In this document: one piece after another, positions 18,562 to 29,480 of the stretch | How positions within the stretch are numbered: the stretch's first letter is position 1 | Layout: every line of letters begins with the position of its first letter | DNA from: Pseudo-nitzschia pungens | Lineage: Eukaryota > Bacillariophyta > Bacillariophyceae > Bacillariales > Bacillariaceae | NCBI GenBank assembly: GCA_037355855.1 | Contig: CM074765.1 | Span: 4,030,001-4,094,000 of the forward strand | DNA length: 64,000 bases | Direction: 5' to 3' | Made by a program: the position numbers and the translations under genes | The notes under the pieces: generated by a model | Databases searched by the model: none | Told to the model about the DNA's origin: nothing | Seen by the model: only the letters and a program-made list of their open reading frames with translations

Positions 18562-21246
18562 ATGAGATCCCGAGCGGTTCTGGCGGGACCGACGACACTA
18601 CTGGCAGCAGCGAGCGCAAGAGCGACGGGTGCGGAAGGATTGGCGCATTCTTATAATTATTGCGGTATCAATACTATCGGCACGCAATCACCAACGCCAA
18701 CCCCCACATTCTTGCGATCATTGCGCTCTACAAATAGCCGCCGCATCACACTCCACTCTACCATGAACGGGGAAAACCATCCCATCGGTCACGACGGCCG
18801 GGACGAAACCATTGACCAACAACAACAACAACAACAACAACAACAAGAAACGGAATCCGATCGGTTCGGCAACCTGAGGGTGTGGAACCATTCCGAGTTG
18901 GTGGACTACTACGAGCAAATGAAGCAGATTCTTCTCGACGAGCTCCCAGACAACGATCGCAACAACGAGAACCAAAACCAAAACCAAAACCAAACCTCAA
19001 ACACAGCAGCATTTCCGTTGCGCATCCTGGAACCCCGCCACCGAAAATCCATGGTGCTGTGCGTTCTGAACCATCCAACAGCTACAAAGACAGCAACGAA
19101 GAAAAAGACGGGGACAACCGCCACGAAAAGGATTTCCAGGGCGGAACTCAAAGAACGCCTGCGGCTGGTCGAGCAGCGGAGGCGGTGGAACCTGACCCGG
19201 AAACTGCTCTTTGGAGACGATCCCGATTGGAATCGCGATGGCAATGCCAATGCCAATGGCGAGGGTGCTTCTTCCCGCCCCGCCGCGCACCGCTACTGGT
19301 GGGACAACGAGGCCATTGCCCGAGAGGCGGCCCCGGGATTCCTCCGGCGCTTGCACGACTACCGATCCGAACTCCGAGCCGCGTCGTCGCCATCGCCATC
19401 GCTTTCGTCACTGTCGCCACTGTCGTCTCGGAACCGTTCGACGACAACGAGAACGATCCGAATACCCACCGAGGAGGAGGGAAAAAACCCAAAAAAGTTC
19501 TTGTCGCGATTGGCGAGCGGTCGCCGCTACAAGGGAGACTTTGGGGTCTTGTTGAAAGACTACTGCCCGGCGGATGCTACCAACTCTGCGAATGGCAACG
19601 ACAGCGACGGCAGCAGCGGCAGCAGCAGCAAAAGCGAAGTTGCGGGAGTCCGCGGCGACTCGCTCTCCCTCTACGAGGAGATTATCAAGGACAAGCCGAG
19701 CTCGTCGGAGGATCCCTCCCACGAACTCGAGTTGCTGCGCTGCTTCATCGACGAATTGGAAGAAGAGTCGACGGGCTTGGATGGCAACGGCGATGGCGAC
19801 AGCGACAGCGATGGCGATGGCAACACCAAACGTGACGAAAGGATCGCCGTCGACCGGGAGCAGCTCGTCCTCCTGAGAGCCATTTGCGACCTCGACTTCG
19901 ACCTCTCCTCCTCGTCGCTGTCGTCGCTGTCCCCCTCGCCGTCGCCCTTTAAGCTCGCCGCCATGGGGGACGGGGGACGCGCGCTGGGCAAACGGGGAGA
20001 ACGACACCTGGCGTCCTACCTCTCGGAAAAGCGTTCCGCGATCGATGTCGCCTCCGCTTCCGTCGACGCTTCCGCTCTTCTCCGCGGGAACGAGAACGAG
20101 AACGACGGCGAGAACGAAAACGAAAACGATTCCGGCGGGGGGCGGCGGCCTCCGTGGCTGCTGTCCCCGGTCTGGGTCCGCCCCCGGTCCAAGAACCGCC
20201 GGAACCTCAAGGAACGGTGTCGCTGCGTCCTGGAGATTCCGACCTTTTCCACCGGAAACTACGCGTCGTCGGGGACCACCAGCGAGTACGACGCCATGAT
20301 TGCGGTGCCGGTCGACCATCCCAACCAACGCAACACCACCACCAACAACGCCAACTTGAACAACGCCACCGTCCTGGCCATTGCGGAAGTGTGGGAGGCC
20401 AAGGCCACCCTGGATCCCTCGTCGCTCCTGGACGTGCTGGAGAAAAAGGTTCTCTCGCTGCAATCCCTCCTCCTCGACGAGGAATCGCGGGTGGTCCAAC
20501 TGAGCGGCGTCAACACCGAAGCGAACATTGGTGGCAATCCCAACAGCAACCATGCCAACACCACCACTGCTGCTGCTGCCACTAGCACTACCACTACTAC
20601 TACTACCGTTGGCAACGAAGGGGCAAACCTTGTCCTGCTGCTACCCCGATCGGTCGATGCCGAGGAGGAGGATCCATCGACGCCCACGAATGGATCCTCC
20701 GGAAGCTCTCTGTCGCCCAGGGTCTTTCGCGTCGGACTCGAATGCCCGGACCGAACGGAAGCTTCCGCTCTCGGCAACAACAACAACAACGACAACGACC
20801 CGAACGACAACGACGACGATTTCGGCGACGACCCGAACGTCCGCGACGACGAAACACCCGCGGATCCCTCGCTCCGTCCCGGTCCCCCCCTCCCCAAGAT
20901 CGGCATCTTTGCGAGCCGCATGCTCGGACCCCGCACGGGGGCCCGGAGAATCAAGACCGTCGTCGGAGAGCGACTCCTGGAGACCGACCTCGAAACGGTC
21001 AGGTCCGTCCTGGGCGTCCCCGGCAGTGATGCCGGAGACGACAGCAACACAAACGACAGCGTCGTCGACAGCAAAGACGACAACGACGACGGCAACGACG
21101 ACGACGACAACGATGCCCGCCGATCGTCACCGGGGGCCCGCACCGCCGGCCTGGTCCGAGACGAGTCGGTGGCGATGGTGGAACGAATCCTCCGGCTGGT
21201 CCGCGCGTTCCGGCCGGAGGTGGTGGTGGGGATGCTGGGGGAGTGA
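18562..21246 (+). CDS. Large low-complexity protein with probable PD-(D/E)XK nuclease-like core
   Basis: A single intact 894-residue frame. No whole-protein family is recognised by eye. Between Asn-, Gln-, Asp- and Ser-rich stretches, conserved-looking blocks remain: LKERLRLVEQRRRWNLTRKL (~200), YWWDNEAIAREAAPGFLRRL (~250), GKRGERHLASYL (~476), RCRCVLEIPTF (~552), EYDAMIAV (~575), AEVWEAKATL (~608), LPKIGIFASRMLGPRTG (~780) and VVGERLLETDLETVRSVLG (~805). A helix with G..GE..A..yL, then a strand with Asp, then a strand with E-x-K, is the layout of PD-(D/E)XK nuclease folds; Asp 577 and Glu/Lys 612-614 would be the metal-site residues. This is inference, not an assignment. The N-terminus (MRSRAVLAGPTTLLAAASARA) resembles an organelle-targeting peptide. 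Confidence 0.75.
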   Translation: MRSRAVLAGPTTLLAAASARATGAEGLAHSYNYCGINTIGTQSPTPTPTFLRSLRSTNSRRITLHSTMNGENHPIGHDGRDETIDQQQQQQQQQQETESDRFGNLRVWNHSELVDYYEQMKQILLDELPDNDRNNENQNQNQNQTSNTAAFPLRILEPRHRKSMVLCVLNHPTATKTATKKKTGTTATKRISRAELKERLRLVEQRRRWNLTRKLLFGDDPDWNRDGNANANGEGASSRPAAHRYWWDNEAIAREAAPGFLRRLHDYRSELRAASSPSPSLSSLSPLSSRNRSTTTRTIRIPTEEEGKNPKKFLSRLASGRRYKGDFGVLLKDYCPADATNSANGNDSDGSSGSSSKSEVAGVRGDSLSLYEEIIKDKPSSSEDPSHELELLRCFIDELEEESTGLDGNGDGDSDSDGDGNTKRDERIAVDREQLVLLRAICDLDFDLSSSSLSSLSPSPSPFKLAAMGDGGRALGKRGERHLASYLSEKRSAIDVASASVDASALLRGNENENDGENENENDSGGGRRPPWLLSPVWVRPRSKNRRNLKERCRCVLEIPTFSTGNYASSGTTSEYDAMIAVPVDHPNQRNTTTNNANLNNATVLAIAEVWEAKATLDPSSLLDVLEKKVLSLQSLLLDEESRVVQLSGVNTEANIGGNPNSNHANTTTAAAATSTTTTTTTVGNEGANLVLLLPRSVDAEEEDPSTPTNGSSGSSLSPRVFRVGLECPDRTEASALGNNNNNDNDPNDNDDDFGDDPNVRDDETPADPSLRPGPPLPKIGIFASRMLGPRTGARRIKTVVGERLLETDLETVRSVLGVPGSDAGDDSNTNDSVVDSKDDNDDGNDDDDNDARRSSPGARTAGLVRDESVAMVERILRLVRAFRPEVVVGMLGE

Positions 21247-22209
21247 AGCGACGGAAAGGAAATTGGACTCGAACCCAACCGAAACGAAACGAACCCAACC
21301 GAAACGAACCCAACCCACCAAACTCCGTGCCGAGTACGCGTCGAGGTGTCGATTGGCATCGGCATGTTGTGTCAAAGCACAACTCGTACGTAGTGGTACG
21401 GATGCATGCATGCATGCATGCAGAAATGGATGGATGGATGGATTGTTCCTTCTTCGAGCAGATACCCACACGAACGGTATCGCACCAGGTTCAATCGCAA
21501 TCACCGAACGCATGCACAACACAGACTAAACCTTACGTACGAGTGTGGACTCGTGGATTGGGAGCTACCGTTACTTGTTACTGCACTGTATTCGAAGCGA
21601 ATCGGGCAACGATGTATTATTCTGTTGTCAACACTCCAAACACACCACGAACCCTTCGCCGAACGGTTTGCGTTTGGGCTGTTGATTGTTAAAAATAGAA
21701 AGTATCATGGCTCACAACCACGTGCGAAACGATACAATGGGAAATTTCCGTTCGATCCCGCCACCGGTGTGATGTCGGGTTCGATCGAACACAGACGAAC
21801 AACGCGCGCAGTAAGGTACGTACGGTATGGATCCCCGGCGGATGCCATCGAGACGAGTCGAGAAAAGAATCCCGATGACAGCAAGCTTACTCGTTGCCGC
21901 GTAGTGGTGATAGTCATTAGAAGTATAACCTTACCACTGGCAATCTCGATGATTGTGATGGGAAGTACTGGCACAATACGGTACATGGGCTGCAAACCGT
22001 TGATCACGCTGAAGCGACTCCAGGACGGATAGCAGGCAGAATCGACATGACAGTGGAAGTGCGGACAGTACGGAATATAATAATATCGTTCTATATAATA
22101 TAGTCGACTTAGGTTCGAACTCGCTGTCACAGACTACTACTACTACTACTACTTCTTCTTCTCGTGCACTACAAATGATGAGGGTAGAGGAGTTCCCCAT
22201 TGCAACCCT
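21247..22209. other. Intergenic region between convergent genes
   Basis: Holds CGAAACGAACCCAACC repeats at about 21278-21316, a (TGCA)n/(TGGA)n tract at 21400-21445 and an (ACT)n tract at about 22131-22152. No gene is supported. Confidence 0.4.
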
Positions 22210-22701
22210 TTAGAACGAAAACCAGGTGCCGGCGTGGTGGTTCTTTTTGGCGTTGTGGTGGTTCCAGCTTCCGTTGTATCCGTAGCCGCCGTATCCGTAG
22301 CCGCCGTAGCCGCCGTATCCGTAGCCGCCGTAGCCGTATCCGTAGCGGTAGGGGTAGCCTCCGCGGTAGTAGCCTGCGTTTCCTCCGTAGTATCCATATC
22401 CATATCCATATGGATATCCATATGCTGTGTAGGCTCCATGACCGCCATAACCATTATTATAGTGGTATCCCGTGCCGTGCACCTTGGGGTAGACGCGGCC
22501 GGGGGCGGGCCCCAAATTGCGGTGTTCCATGTTCTCCTCCTCGAGTTCTTCGTCGAAATCTTCCTCGAGATCCTCGGGGTAGAATTCCAGTTCGTATTCT
22601 TCATACTCGGGGGCTTCGAGCTCGGTTCCTCGGAGGCTAGCACCGGAAGCGACGGTTGCAACACCCAGCAACAAGAGGAAGAGTTGGAGAAGTTTCATCA
22701 T
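22210..22701 (-). CDS. Small secreted Gly/Tyr-rich protein
   Basis: 163 residues (or 162 from the second Met). It has a clear signal peptide (MKLLQLFLLLLGVATVASG, cleavage near SGA-SL), then a strongly acidic segment (EEYELEFYPEDLEEDFDEEL), then a C-terminal half of Gly-Tyr repeats such as GYGYGGYGYGGYGGYGYGG, ending with His/Lys/Trp residues. No domain is recognised. Composition resembles secreted wall, matrix or adhesive proteins with Tyr cross-linking potential; a role at the frustule or in mucilage is a guess. The opposite-strand frames over it are shadows. Confidence 0.75.
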   Translation of the reverse strand: MMKLLQLFLLLLGVATVASGASLRGTELEAPEYEEYELEFYPEDLEEDFDEELEEENMEHRNLGPAPGRVYPKVHGTGYHYNNGYGGHGAYTAYGYPYGYGYGYYGGNAGYYRGGYPYRYGYGYGGYGYGGYGGYGYGGYGYNGSWNHHNAKKNHHAGTWFSF

Positions 22702-25299
22702 CTTGGATGGTTGATAGGTTTGTGCTGAGTGATTCTTTGAGCGGTTTGAGAGTTTGCTGCGAAATTATGAGAGATTTGTGTGTGCGAATGAGGCCGCCAA
22801 TAGATTTCGAAAAATCTTCAATTGCGGCAAATACTGTGTGGACACTCGCAATCTTTGGCACGGTTCTCGGATCGAATGTTTGGTTTCTCTCACAGAAAGA
22901 TACTGTCACACAGTATCAATCAGATGCCTGGGTAAGACGATAACAGTCGGCATGCGCGCGTTCAAGGGTCATCGTGCAGTACTGAAACCGTTATACAGCA
23001 AGCGTGAGGATTTGCGGGACATAGCCTAGTGGAGTGAGTTTCTGCAAGCGCGCCAACACCTGGAAGTCCCGGTTAGAGCTTCGAAAATCTTACTGGAGCA
23101 AAAGTTATCTAGCTTAAGTGAAAAACTTGAAATCCGGTTTTAGGATTTGACAATCGAAATAGAGTTTCTCATACCGCGGTGCCAATAGTTGCCAATCGAA
23201 ATCCGTTGCAAGACCGTTAATCTCAGTCCGGGATCCCACTCCTGAATGTGCGCTATTGTCTCCTTCGATACGTTCCATAGTGGTTACGAACGCGTGGAAC
23301 TGTATTGATTGAGTAACAGCAGTAAATGTTTTCAGTATCGACATTATGAAATCAATTATCGATCGGCGATCGTTACAACTTGGGGAGGCATGCAGAATAT
23401 CACAAAACAGTAAGGTTACGAACGCACTTACGATTTCTATCTCCATAATCAGAAATATTGCGAAAGGTTGAGAAACAAAGAATTTCAGTCATTACGTATG
23501 CTTGCTGTTTTTCCAATACTACAAATATCATTGGTATTTATGACCCCCACAGTGTTGAGTGTCAAAATAATGTAAGTACCGTACTTCTGGTAGTAATACT
23601 ACCGTACCAGTACGGTAACTACTGTGAACTATTTTCAAAACACAGAATATCCCCGCGAAAGGTGCAACACAAACACAAGATTGACATCGTCACATGCAAA
23701 TTGAAAATGCAAATGCAAATGCAATAAGAGCATCAATACGATAATGGGTGTTGCGTAGCTCAAGTACGAGTGCAAACCAACTCGTACCTCGTAGTAGTAG
23801 TACTAACCTTACTACTCCTCGTAACTACTCGTAGTACTTCAAAAGCAACAATCGGGTTGGTTCTTGCTTTGTTGACATTTTTCCGGGCTATTGCTTGTTA
23901 GAATACTACGATACCATTACATCATACTACTGCTTCTACTAACACTATCATGCTTCAAGAAACACACCATATCCCGTATGCAAACTTTTTGCATTGGGTG
24001 AGCTAATTATTTGTTCTTCTTGTACCTCCTCAATCAATAGTAAGAACTTACCGTACCGTGATCTGAAAGAAAGGAGGAACGAAGCTCCGTGAAGTCGAGT
24101 GTGACACCACCTGGGTGTCAGCATTTGGGAGTAGTACGATACTGCCGTAACGGGAAGATTACTACGAGTATCAGCAATCCTTCCATGGATAGACGACTAC
24201 TAGTAGTACTAGTAGTGGTACTGTACTGGTAGGAAGATTGGGAGCAGCGCTCGCCAATCTCTTCATAATGGAAAGCCTCCACTACTACTAGTACGGTACT
24301 ACTAATAACACTTGTCAGCATGTAATATCTCAACTTCTTGTTACAATTTAGATATCACTACTACTACTAAAGTAATCATTTCTAGTACAAGTATCAAACC
24401 CAGAGTACAAGAACTGTAACAGTCATCATGATGTGGTGGTGGTGTTCAGTAAATCTCCAACTACAAAAAGTAGTACTAGTACTAGTAGTATTTCATGCTG
24501 ACAAAATGCTGGTGGTGATGATGATGATAATCATGATAATGCAAGCATTCTGCATCTACAATGGTCACAATATTACTTTCCAAACCCAAAACACTATGAA
24601 TACTATCAGTTTATTTCTGGCTCGCTCAGCTGCTATCTTTTGGGAGTCCATTATCAATTCAATCATGCCAAGAAGTACTACTAGTAGTTGTAGTGGTACT
24701 AGTAGTACAACTAGTAACCTTACCGAAAGGTCCTAGTAGTTGTCCCTGTTGTACCGTAATAAGCAGTCTGTCAAGTGGTGGCTCCCTCCGGCAGGGGGGC
24801 TGTGGCAAACCTTACATGAAGATATTTTCCAGGATTTTTTATTCGTTCGATCGACATCAAGACTATGAATTTTTTGGGCTTTAGGGTGGTTGATGAGACA
24901 CAAAGGATCTCAACATCCAGTATTACGGATCACTACCTTACCGGTATGTTGTACGTACGGGTGGGTAAACTTTACGAGTAACCTTACCTCTATTGGCTAT
25001 TGGTGTATTGGCGCTGCCAAGTGATTTTGAGACTACGGTAAGGTACGTACTACGAGTAACTTACTTCTTGATGATCGATCGATTGATTCCCTTTCCAAGT
25101 GCCGATTGTTTTGGCCCTAGGATTGCTGCAATTGACATCATCTACCGTACTAGATCCGCTCCACTTTTGATTCATTCGCTCGTTCCTCATTGCACTTGGA
25201 ATCAATCGGTACACAATCGCAATCGCAATCGCAATTGCTTCAGTCAATACGACGGGCAGTGAGATTTCCACCTCGCTCCAACACTAAACACTGCACACA
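22702..25299. other. Long gene-poor spacer with ACT/AGT microsatellites
   Basis: AT-rich, with many TACTAGTAGTAC-type trinucleotide tracts between about 23790 and 24730. AACCTTAC-type words occur at about 23410, 23810, 24716 and 24980. A weak tRNA-like stretch near 23019-23085 is discussed under rejected items. No gene is supported. Confidence 0.45.
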
Positions 25300-27208
25300 A
25301 TGATTCGAACCCTTGTCCGATCAACACCGGTGGTATTTCCGATCCTATTCTACGCCATTTTCATGGCAGCGGCGTTTTTGTCGACGAGCTTGCTACGGTC
25401 GACGATCGGATCTTCCTCCTCTTGCCTCGCGTCCGCATTCGTCCACGAGGTACCCGCGAGATCCTCCCAATCCAGATTCAGATTCGCTTCGGCTTCCACG
25501 ACGACTCCCAGCGCCGACGAAGGCGGCAGCAGCGAAGACGACCAAAGGCAACCCAAGCTCTTGTCGAAACGACTCGACGGACTCGACGCCCCGACGGTCT
25601 GGCACGAATTTTCCCCCCTCGCCGTCGAGCACGGGTCGATCAACCTCGGCCAGGGATTCCCCGACTGGGATCCGCCGCCCTTTCTCGTCGACGAGCTGCG
25701 GCGTTCGACCGACCCGAAGCATCCCGAAACGACCCGGGCCAACCAGTACGCGCGGTCCTACGCCCACCTCCCGCTCGCGCGGGCCCTCCGCGACGATTAC
25801 GTTCGCTACCAATGGAAGGACAGCGGCCTGCCCGATGAGATCCTGGAGGGCCTGGATCCGGCCACCAACGTGGCGACCGCCACCGGCGTCACCAACGTTC
25901 TGTATTGCGCGCTGCAGGGACTGATCGATCCCGGAGACGAGGTGGTCTTGCTGGAACCCTTTTTCGACATCTATTCGAGCCAGGTGAAGCTGGCGGGGGG
26001 GATCCCCGTCTATTGTCCGTTGCGGTCGGCACCGGCTGCGGCTTCGGCTGTGACCGAAACGTCGGAAGAGTCGGAAACGAAAACAAAAACGACAACAACA
26101 ACAACACTCGGCGCGTCCGAGTTTTTCACCCTGGACCTGGACGAACTCGCATCGACGCTGACTCCCCGGACCAAGGTTCTGATCATCAACACGCCCCACA
26201 ATCCCACCGGAAAAATGTTTTCCCGGAGCGAGCTGGAGGGCATCGCCGATCTGGTCACCCATCACAACAACAACAACAGCAACAGCAACAACCTGGTAGT
26301 CCTGGCCGACGAGGTCTATCAGCACATTGTGTTCGACCCGGAGACGGAGCCACACGTGTCGATTGCCACCGTCAATGGCGGACAGATCTGGGACCACACA
26401 CTGACGATGTCGTCGGCGGGAAAGACCTTTTCGTGCACCGGATGGAAGGTGGGGTGGGCCATCGGTCCGACCCACCTCATCCAAGCGGTGACGGCCGTCC
26501 AGCAGTGGTGAGTGGGAAAGAATGGAATGGAAGATAGAAGAAATTTGGATTGGTTCGACCAGAAGCATGCTCACGGCAGCTATACGGTACTCACCTTGTT
26601 TTCTATCCATCAATCGTTCGTTCATTCGTTCGTTCGTTCGTTCGTTCTTTTCTTCACGTGTCTCGGTAGGTGCAACTTTTCTCCCGTCACTCCCACACAG
26701 GACGCCATCGCTCGCGCCCTGGTGGTGGCCCGCCAACCCTACCGGGGCTACGACTCTTACTACGACTGGCTGGCAGCCGATTACGGCAGGAAGCGCGGCA
26801 TCCTCATCGACGCTCTGGAAATGGCCGGAAGCAGCAAAACCAACGACAACGAAAACGACAGCGACCGCGGCACCGTCTTTCGGGCCGTAATCCCCAACGG
26901 CGGCTTCTTCGTCATGGCCGATACGTCGTCCATCGACTTTCCCTACGATCGCATCGCGGAAACCCAGGTCACCGCCGCCACGCCGCGCATGGTCCTTCCC
27001 GGAACACCTCCGAAACCAAAATGCCCCGGGACTGGGCGCTCAGCCGGTGGCTGACGACAACCGTGGGGGTCACGGCGATCCCGCCCAGCGCCTTTTACGG
27101 AACCGACCACCTGCACCTGGCTTCGGACACGCTGCGGTTCGCCTTTTGCAAGAACGAGGCCACGCTGGAGGAGGCGTCTCTGCGGCTCCGGGACTACTTT
27201 GCGCCGGG
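25300..27208 (+). CDS. PLP-dependent class I/II aminotransferase module of a fused gene
   Basis: Exon 1 is 25300-26507 and exon 2 starts at 26670 after a 162-nt intron (GTGAGT...GGTAG); the splice gives VQQWCNFSPVTPTQDAIARAL. The fold-type I aminotransferase signature is clear: NLGQGFPDWDPP, INTPHNPTGKMFS, VVLADEVYQHIVFD and SSAGKTFSCTGWKVGWA with the PLP lysine at residue 375, then RFAFCKNEATLEEA. Among families it most resembles kynurenine-oxoglutarate/glutamine transaminase or methionine aminotransferases; substrate not determined. The N-terminus (hydrophobic stretch, LASAF near residue 45) suggests plastid or ER targeting. One frame break occurs near 26998-27001 (MVLP to RNTSETKMPRDW), equal to one missing base. 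With no stop codon, the frame then runs through a Ser/Pro/Asp linker into a TruA domain. Confidence 0.85.
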
Positions 27209-27442
27209 CGACGGCGGGGAGTCGTCGTCGCCGTCGTCGCCGTCTTCTCCGGAACCGACACCTTCGAGCGCCAGCGGTGACGGCAGCGGTGACGATGACC
27301 ATGACGGTGACGGTGACGAGCCAACAACGACGGGAGAAAGCCCACCAACACCAGATCCGTCAAACGATTCGACAACCTCCGCGACCGCGAACGATGCGTC
27401 GTCGTCGCCGACGTCCCCTAGTAGCACGGAGTCACCGCCACC

Positions 27443-28716
27443 GCTGACCAGCGCGATTCTGCGCATCAGCTTCGACGGCTCCAAGTTCACCGGATGGAGC
27501 GCCGCGAACAAGGGAGCGGAGCCAGCGAGAAGTCCGGCGACGCAAGCGCGGACGCCGACGCGGATACGTCGAAGACTTCCACCACGGCAAACTCCCGGCG
27601 GGATTTGTCCGATCGGTAGAGGGAGTCCTCAGGGACAACTTTGCCAAGCTGTACGGCGATGTCGATCCCCACACCCGCATCGTCGTGGAGGGATGTTCGC
27701 GGACCGACAAGGGAGTCCACGCCACGGGCATGATCGCCCAGGTCTATTGCCTCCGGGAAGGATGGGACGAAAACGAAAACGAAAACGAAAACGAGACTGT
27801 CTCCCGCATCCCCGGCAAGCGACTCCCCCACCCCTCCACACCGACGGACGATTCGTGCTTCGAACCGCTCCCGATGAAGGGGAACCTTTCCAAGCTCGCC
27901 TTTTCCTTCAATCGGATGCGGCCCTCGGACATTCAGATCACCGGAATCGCTCCCACCCCGAGCACGGCCCACAAAAAGGACAGCGACGACGACGACGACG
28001 ACGATAGCGCGAAGAAGAAGAACGTGTTCCACGCCTCTCTCAGCAGCCGGTCCAAGACCTACGAGTACCGCTTGGCCACGGGATTCCTCAAGGATCCGAC
28101 GCAGCGCAAGAGCTCGTGGCACGTGCGCTCGGAGCTGGACCTCGAGGCGATGCAATCTGCGTGCGAGCTTCTGACCGGGACCCACGATTTTTCGGCCTTT
28201 CGGGGTGCGGCCAGGGGTCCGGACGAAAAACGAAGGCGCCTGCGGGAGAAGGAACACCAACAGCAGCAGCATCAACAGCAGCAACACTTCAATCCCAGCT
28301 GCGTTTGTACCTTGTACCACCTGAGCATCGAGGAGCACGATCCCCTGGGAATCCACGAGGACTACTACTTTCCCCGTTCCGTGAATGGCAACGACGATAA
28401 TCGCAACCATTCACCCATGAAACACTACCGAATCGTTGTCGATGGGGACCGGTTCTTGTACAAGATGGTCCGATTCGTGGTCGGTGCACTGGTGGCGGTC
28501 GGACAGGGGAAACTGTCGAGGGACGACCTGGCGCGGGCCCTCGACGCGGGAAGCTGGAGCGACGGCGATGGGAAACGGACCGAGTTTGAATGCGCCCCGG
28601 CGCACGGCCTGACCCTGGCCGGGGTAGACTACGGACGCGAGACCGTCTTCGATTGGCAACCGCTGCGGGATCCCTCCCTGGAGCAGCGCAAGAAGAAGAA
28701 ACAGCGTCTGCGATAA
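27443..28716 (+). CDS. TruA-type tRNA pseudouridine synthase module of the same gene
   Basis: TruA-family enzymes isomerise uridines 38-40 of the tRNA anticodon arm. The start ILRISFDGSKFTGW lies in the same frame as the aminotransferase C-terminus. From GFVRSVEGVLRDNF (~27600) onward the frame is shifted by one; the change falls in a GCG/GAC-rich linker at 27500-27600. The catalytic motif CSRTDKGVHATG has its Asp codon at 27706-27708. Further family blocks are FNRMRPSDIQI, SSRSKTYEYRL, LLTGTHDFSAFRG and FLYKMVRFVVGALVAVGQGKL, ending in a Lys/Arg-rich tail and stop at 28714-28716. Asp, Glu-Asn and Gln runs interrupt the domain. An independent gene is possible only if a start codon and promoter hide in the linker; none is evident. 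Confidence 0.85.
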
Positions 28717-29150
28717 AAAAAATGGATGGATGGATGGTGGACGATGTTTTGCTTTTTGGCGTCGGGAATGAGAACGGGAATCGGAGCGGCAGGGTCGAAA
28801 CGAGAGATCCGCTCCGCACGGTATTCCGTGGCAGTTTCGGGTCGGAAGAAAAATGACAAACACATGCGGGAGTCCCCCCGCCGAGAAGGACGCCCCGGTG
28901 CGGTAGATGTAGTTGAGAATGGCCACACCCCTGCGTCCTTTCCGAGGCCGAAGCAAAGAAAGGCCACAAAGATCAGGTACGGCAGTCCCCCCGTTCCGCG
29001 GAGTCCGTACAGGAAAACGGGAGGACCGAAAAGAGGACAAAGTACTAACCGGCCACCAGAACGGGCTCGCTGATATCGTTCTTGGCTCCCGTTCCGTGGA
29101 ACTGGATAATGGTGAATGCTCCCACCAGCGCTGTCACGAGAGCGAGATTA
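28717..29150. other. 3' flank of the fused gene
   Basis: Starts with a (TGGA)n tract at 28722-28738. Overlapping frames on both strands to about 29040 have no recognisable features. Confidence 0.35.
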
Positions 29151-29480
29151 AGGAGTCCCAAGAAGCAATCTCCTTATATGAAAGGGCTAATAAGAGCTGG
29201 GGTATGTAGATCTGGCACTAGTAGTAATCCTATTGAGAATGGCCCAGCATCCTGTATAGTAGTAGCATCCAATTTAGTATCCCGCTTTCTATTCTAGTGG
29301 TGCTGCTACAGTTCCGTCTATATCTTAGCACCCTGTAGTACTATATCTTATATTGTAAAGCGCTGCTACTAAGAGCTGGGGAATGTTGATCTGGTGGTAC
29401 AAATCCTACTGGAAGGACCCAGCATCCTGTCTAGTATCCTGTTTAGTCATATCCCCATTCTATTTTTCTACAGGTCTGCT
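29150..29480 (-). repeat. Dispersed relative of the 145-bp repeat, two units
   Basis: Two similar units, near 29185-29265 and 29365-29445, carry AAGAGCTGGGG, a TAGATCTGG-type block and GGCCCAGCATCCTGTATAGT. Read on the minus strand they align with the AGGATGCTGGGCC and CCAGATCTACATACCC blocks of the array at 1066-1870. Confidence 0.65.

Noticed and set aside
19408..20553. 381-residue minus-strand frame within the nuclease-like gene
   Set aside because: Antisense shadow; Val/Gly-rich composition mirrors Asp/Asn-rich codons on the plus strand.
23019..23085. tRNA-like or SINE-like stretch with TAGCCTAGTGGAG (A-box-like) and GGTTAGAGC
   Set aside because: The B-box lacks the usual GTTCRA core and no closing acceptor stem can be drawn; a tRNA-scan score would settle it.
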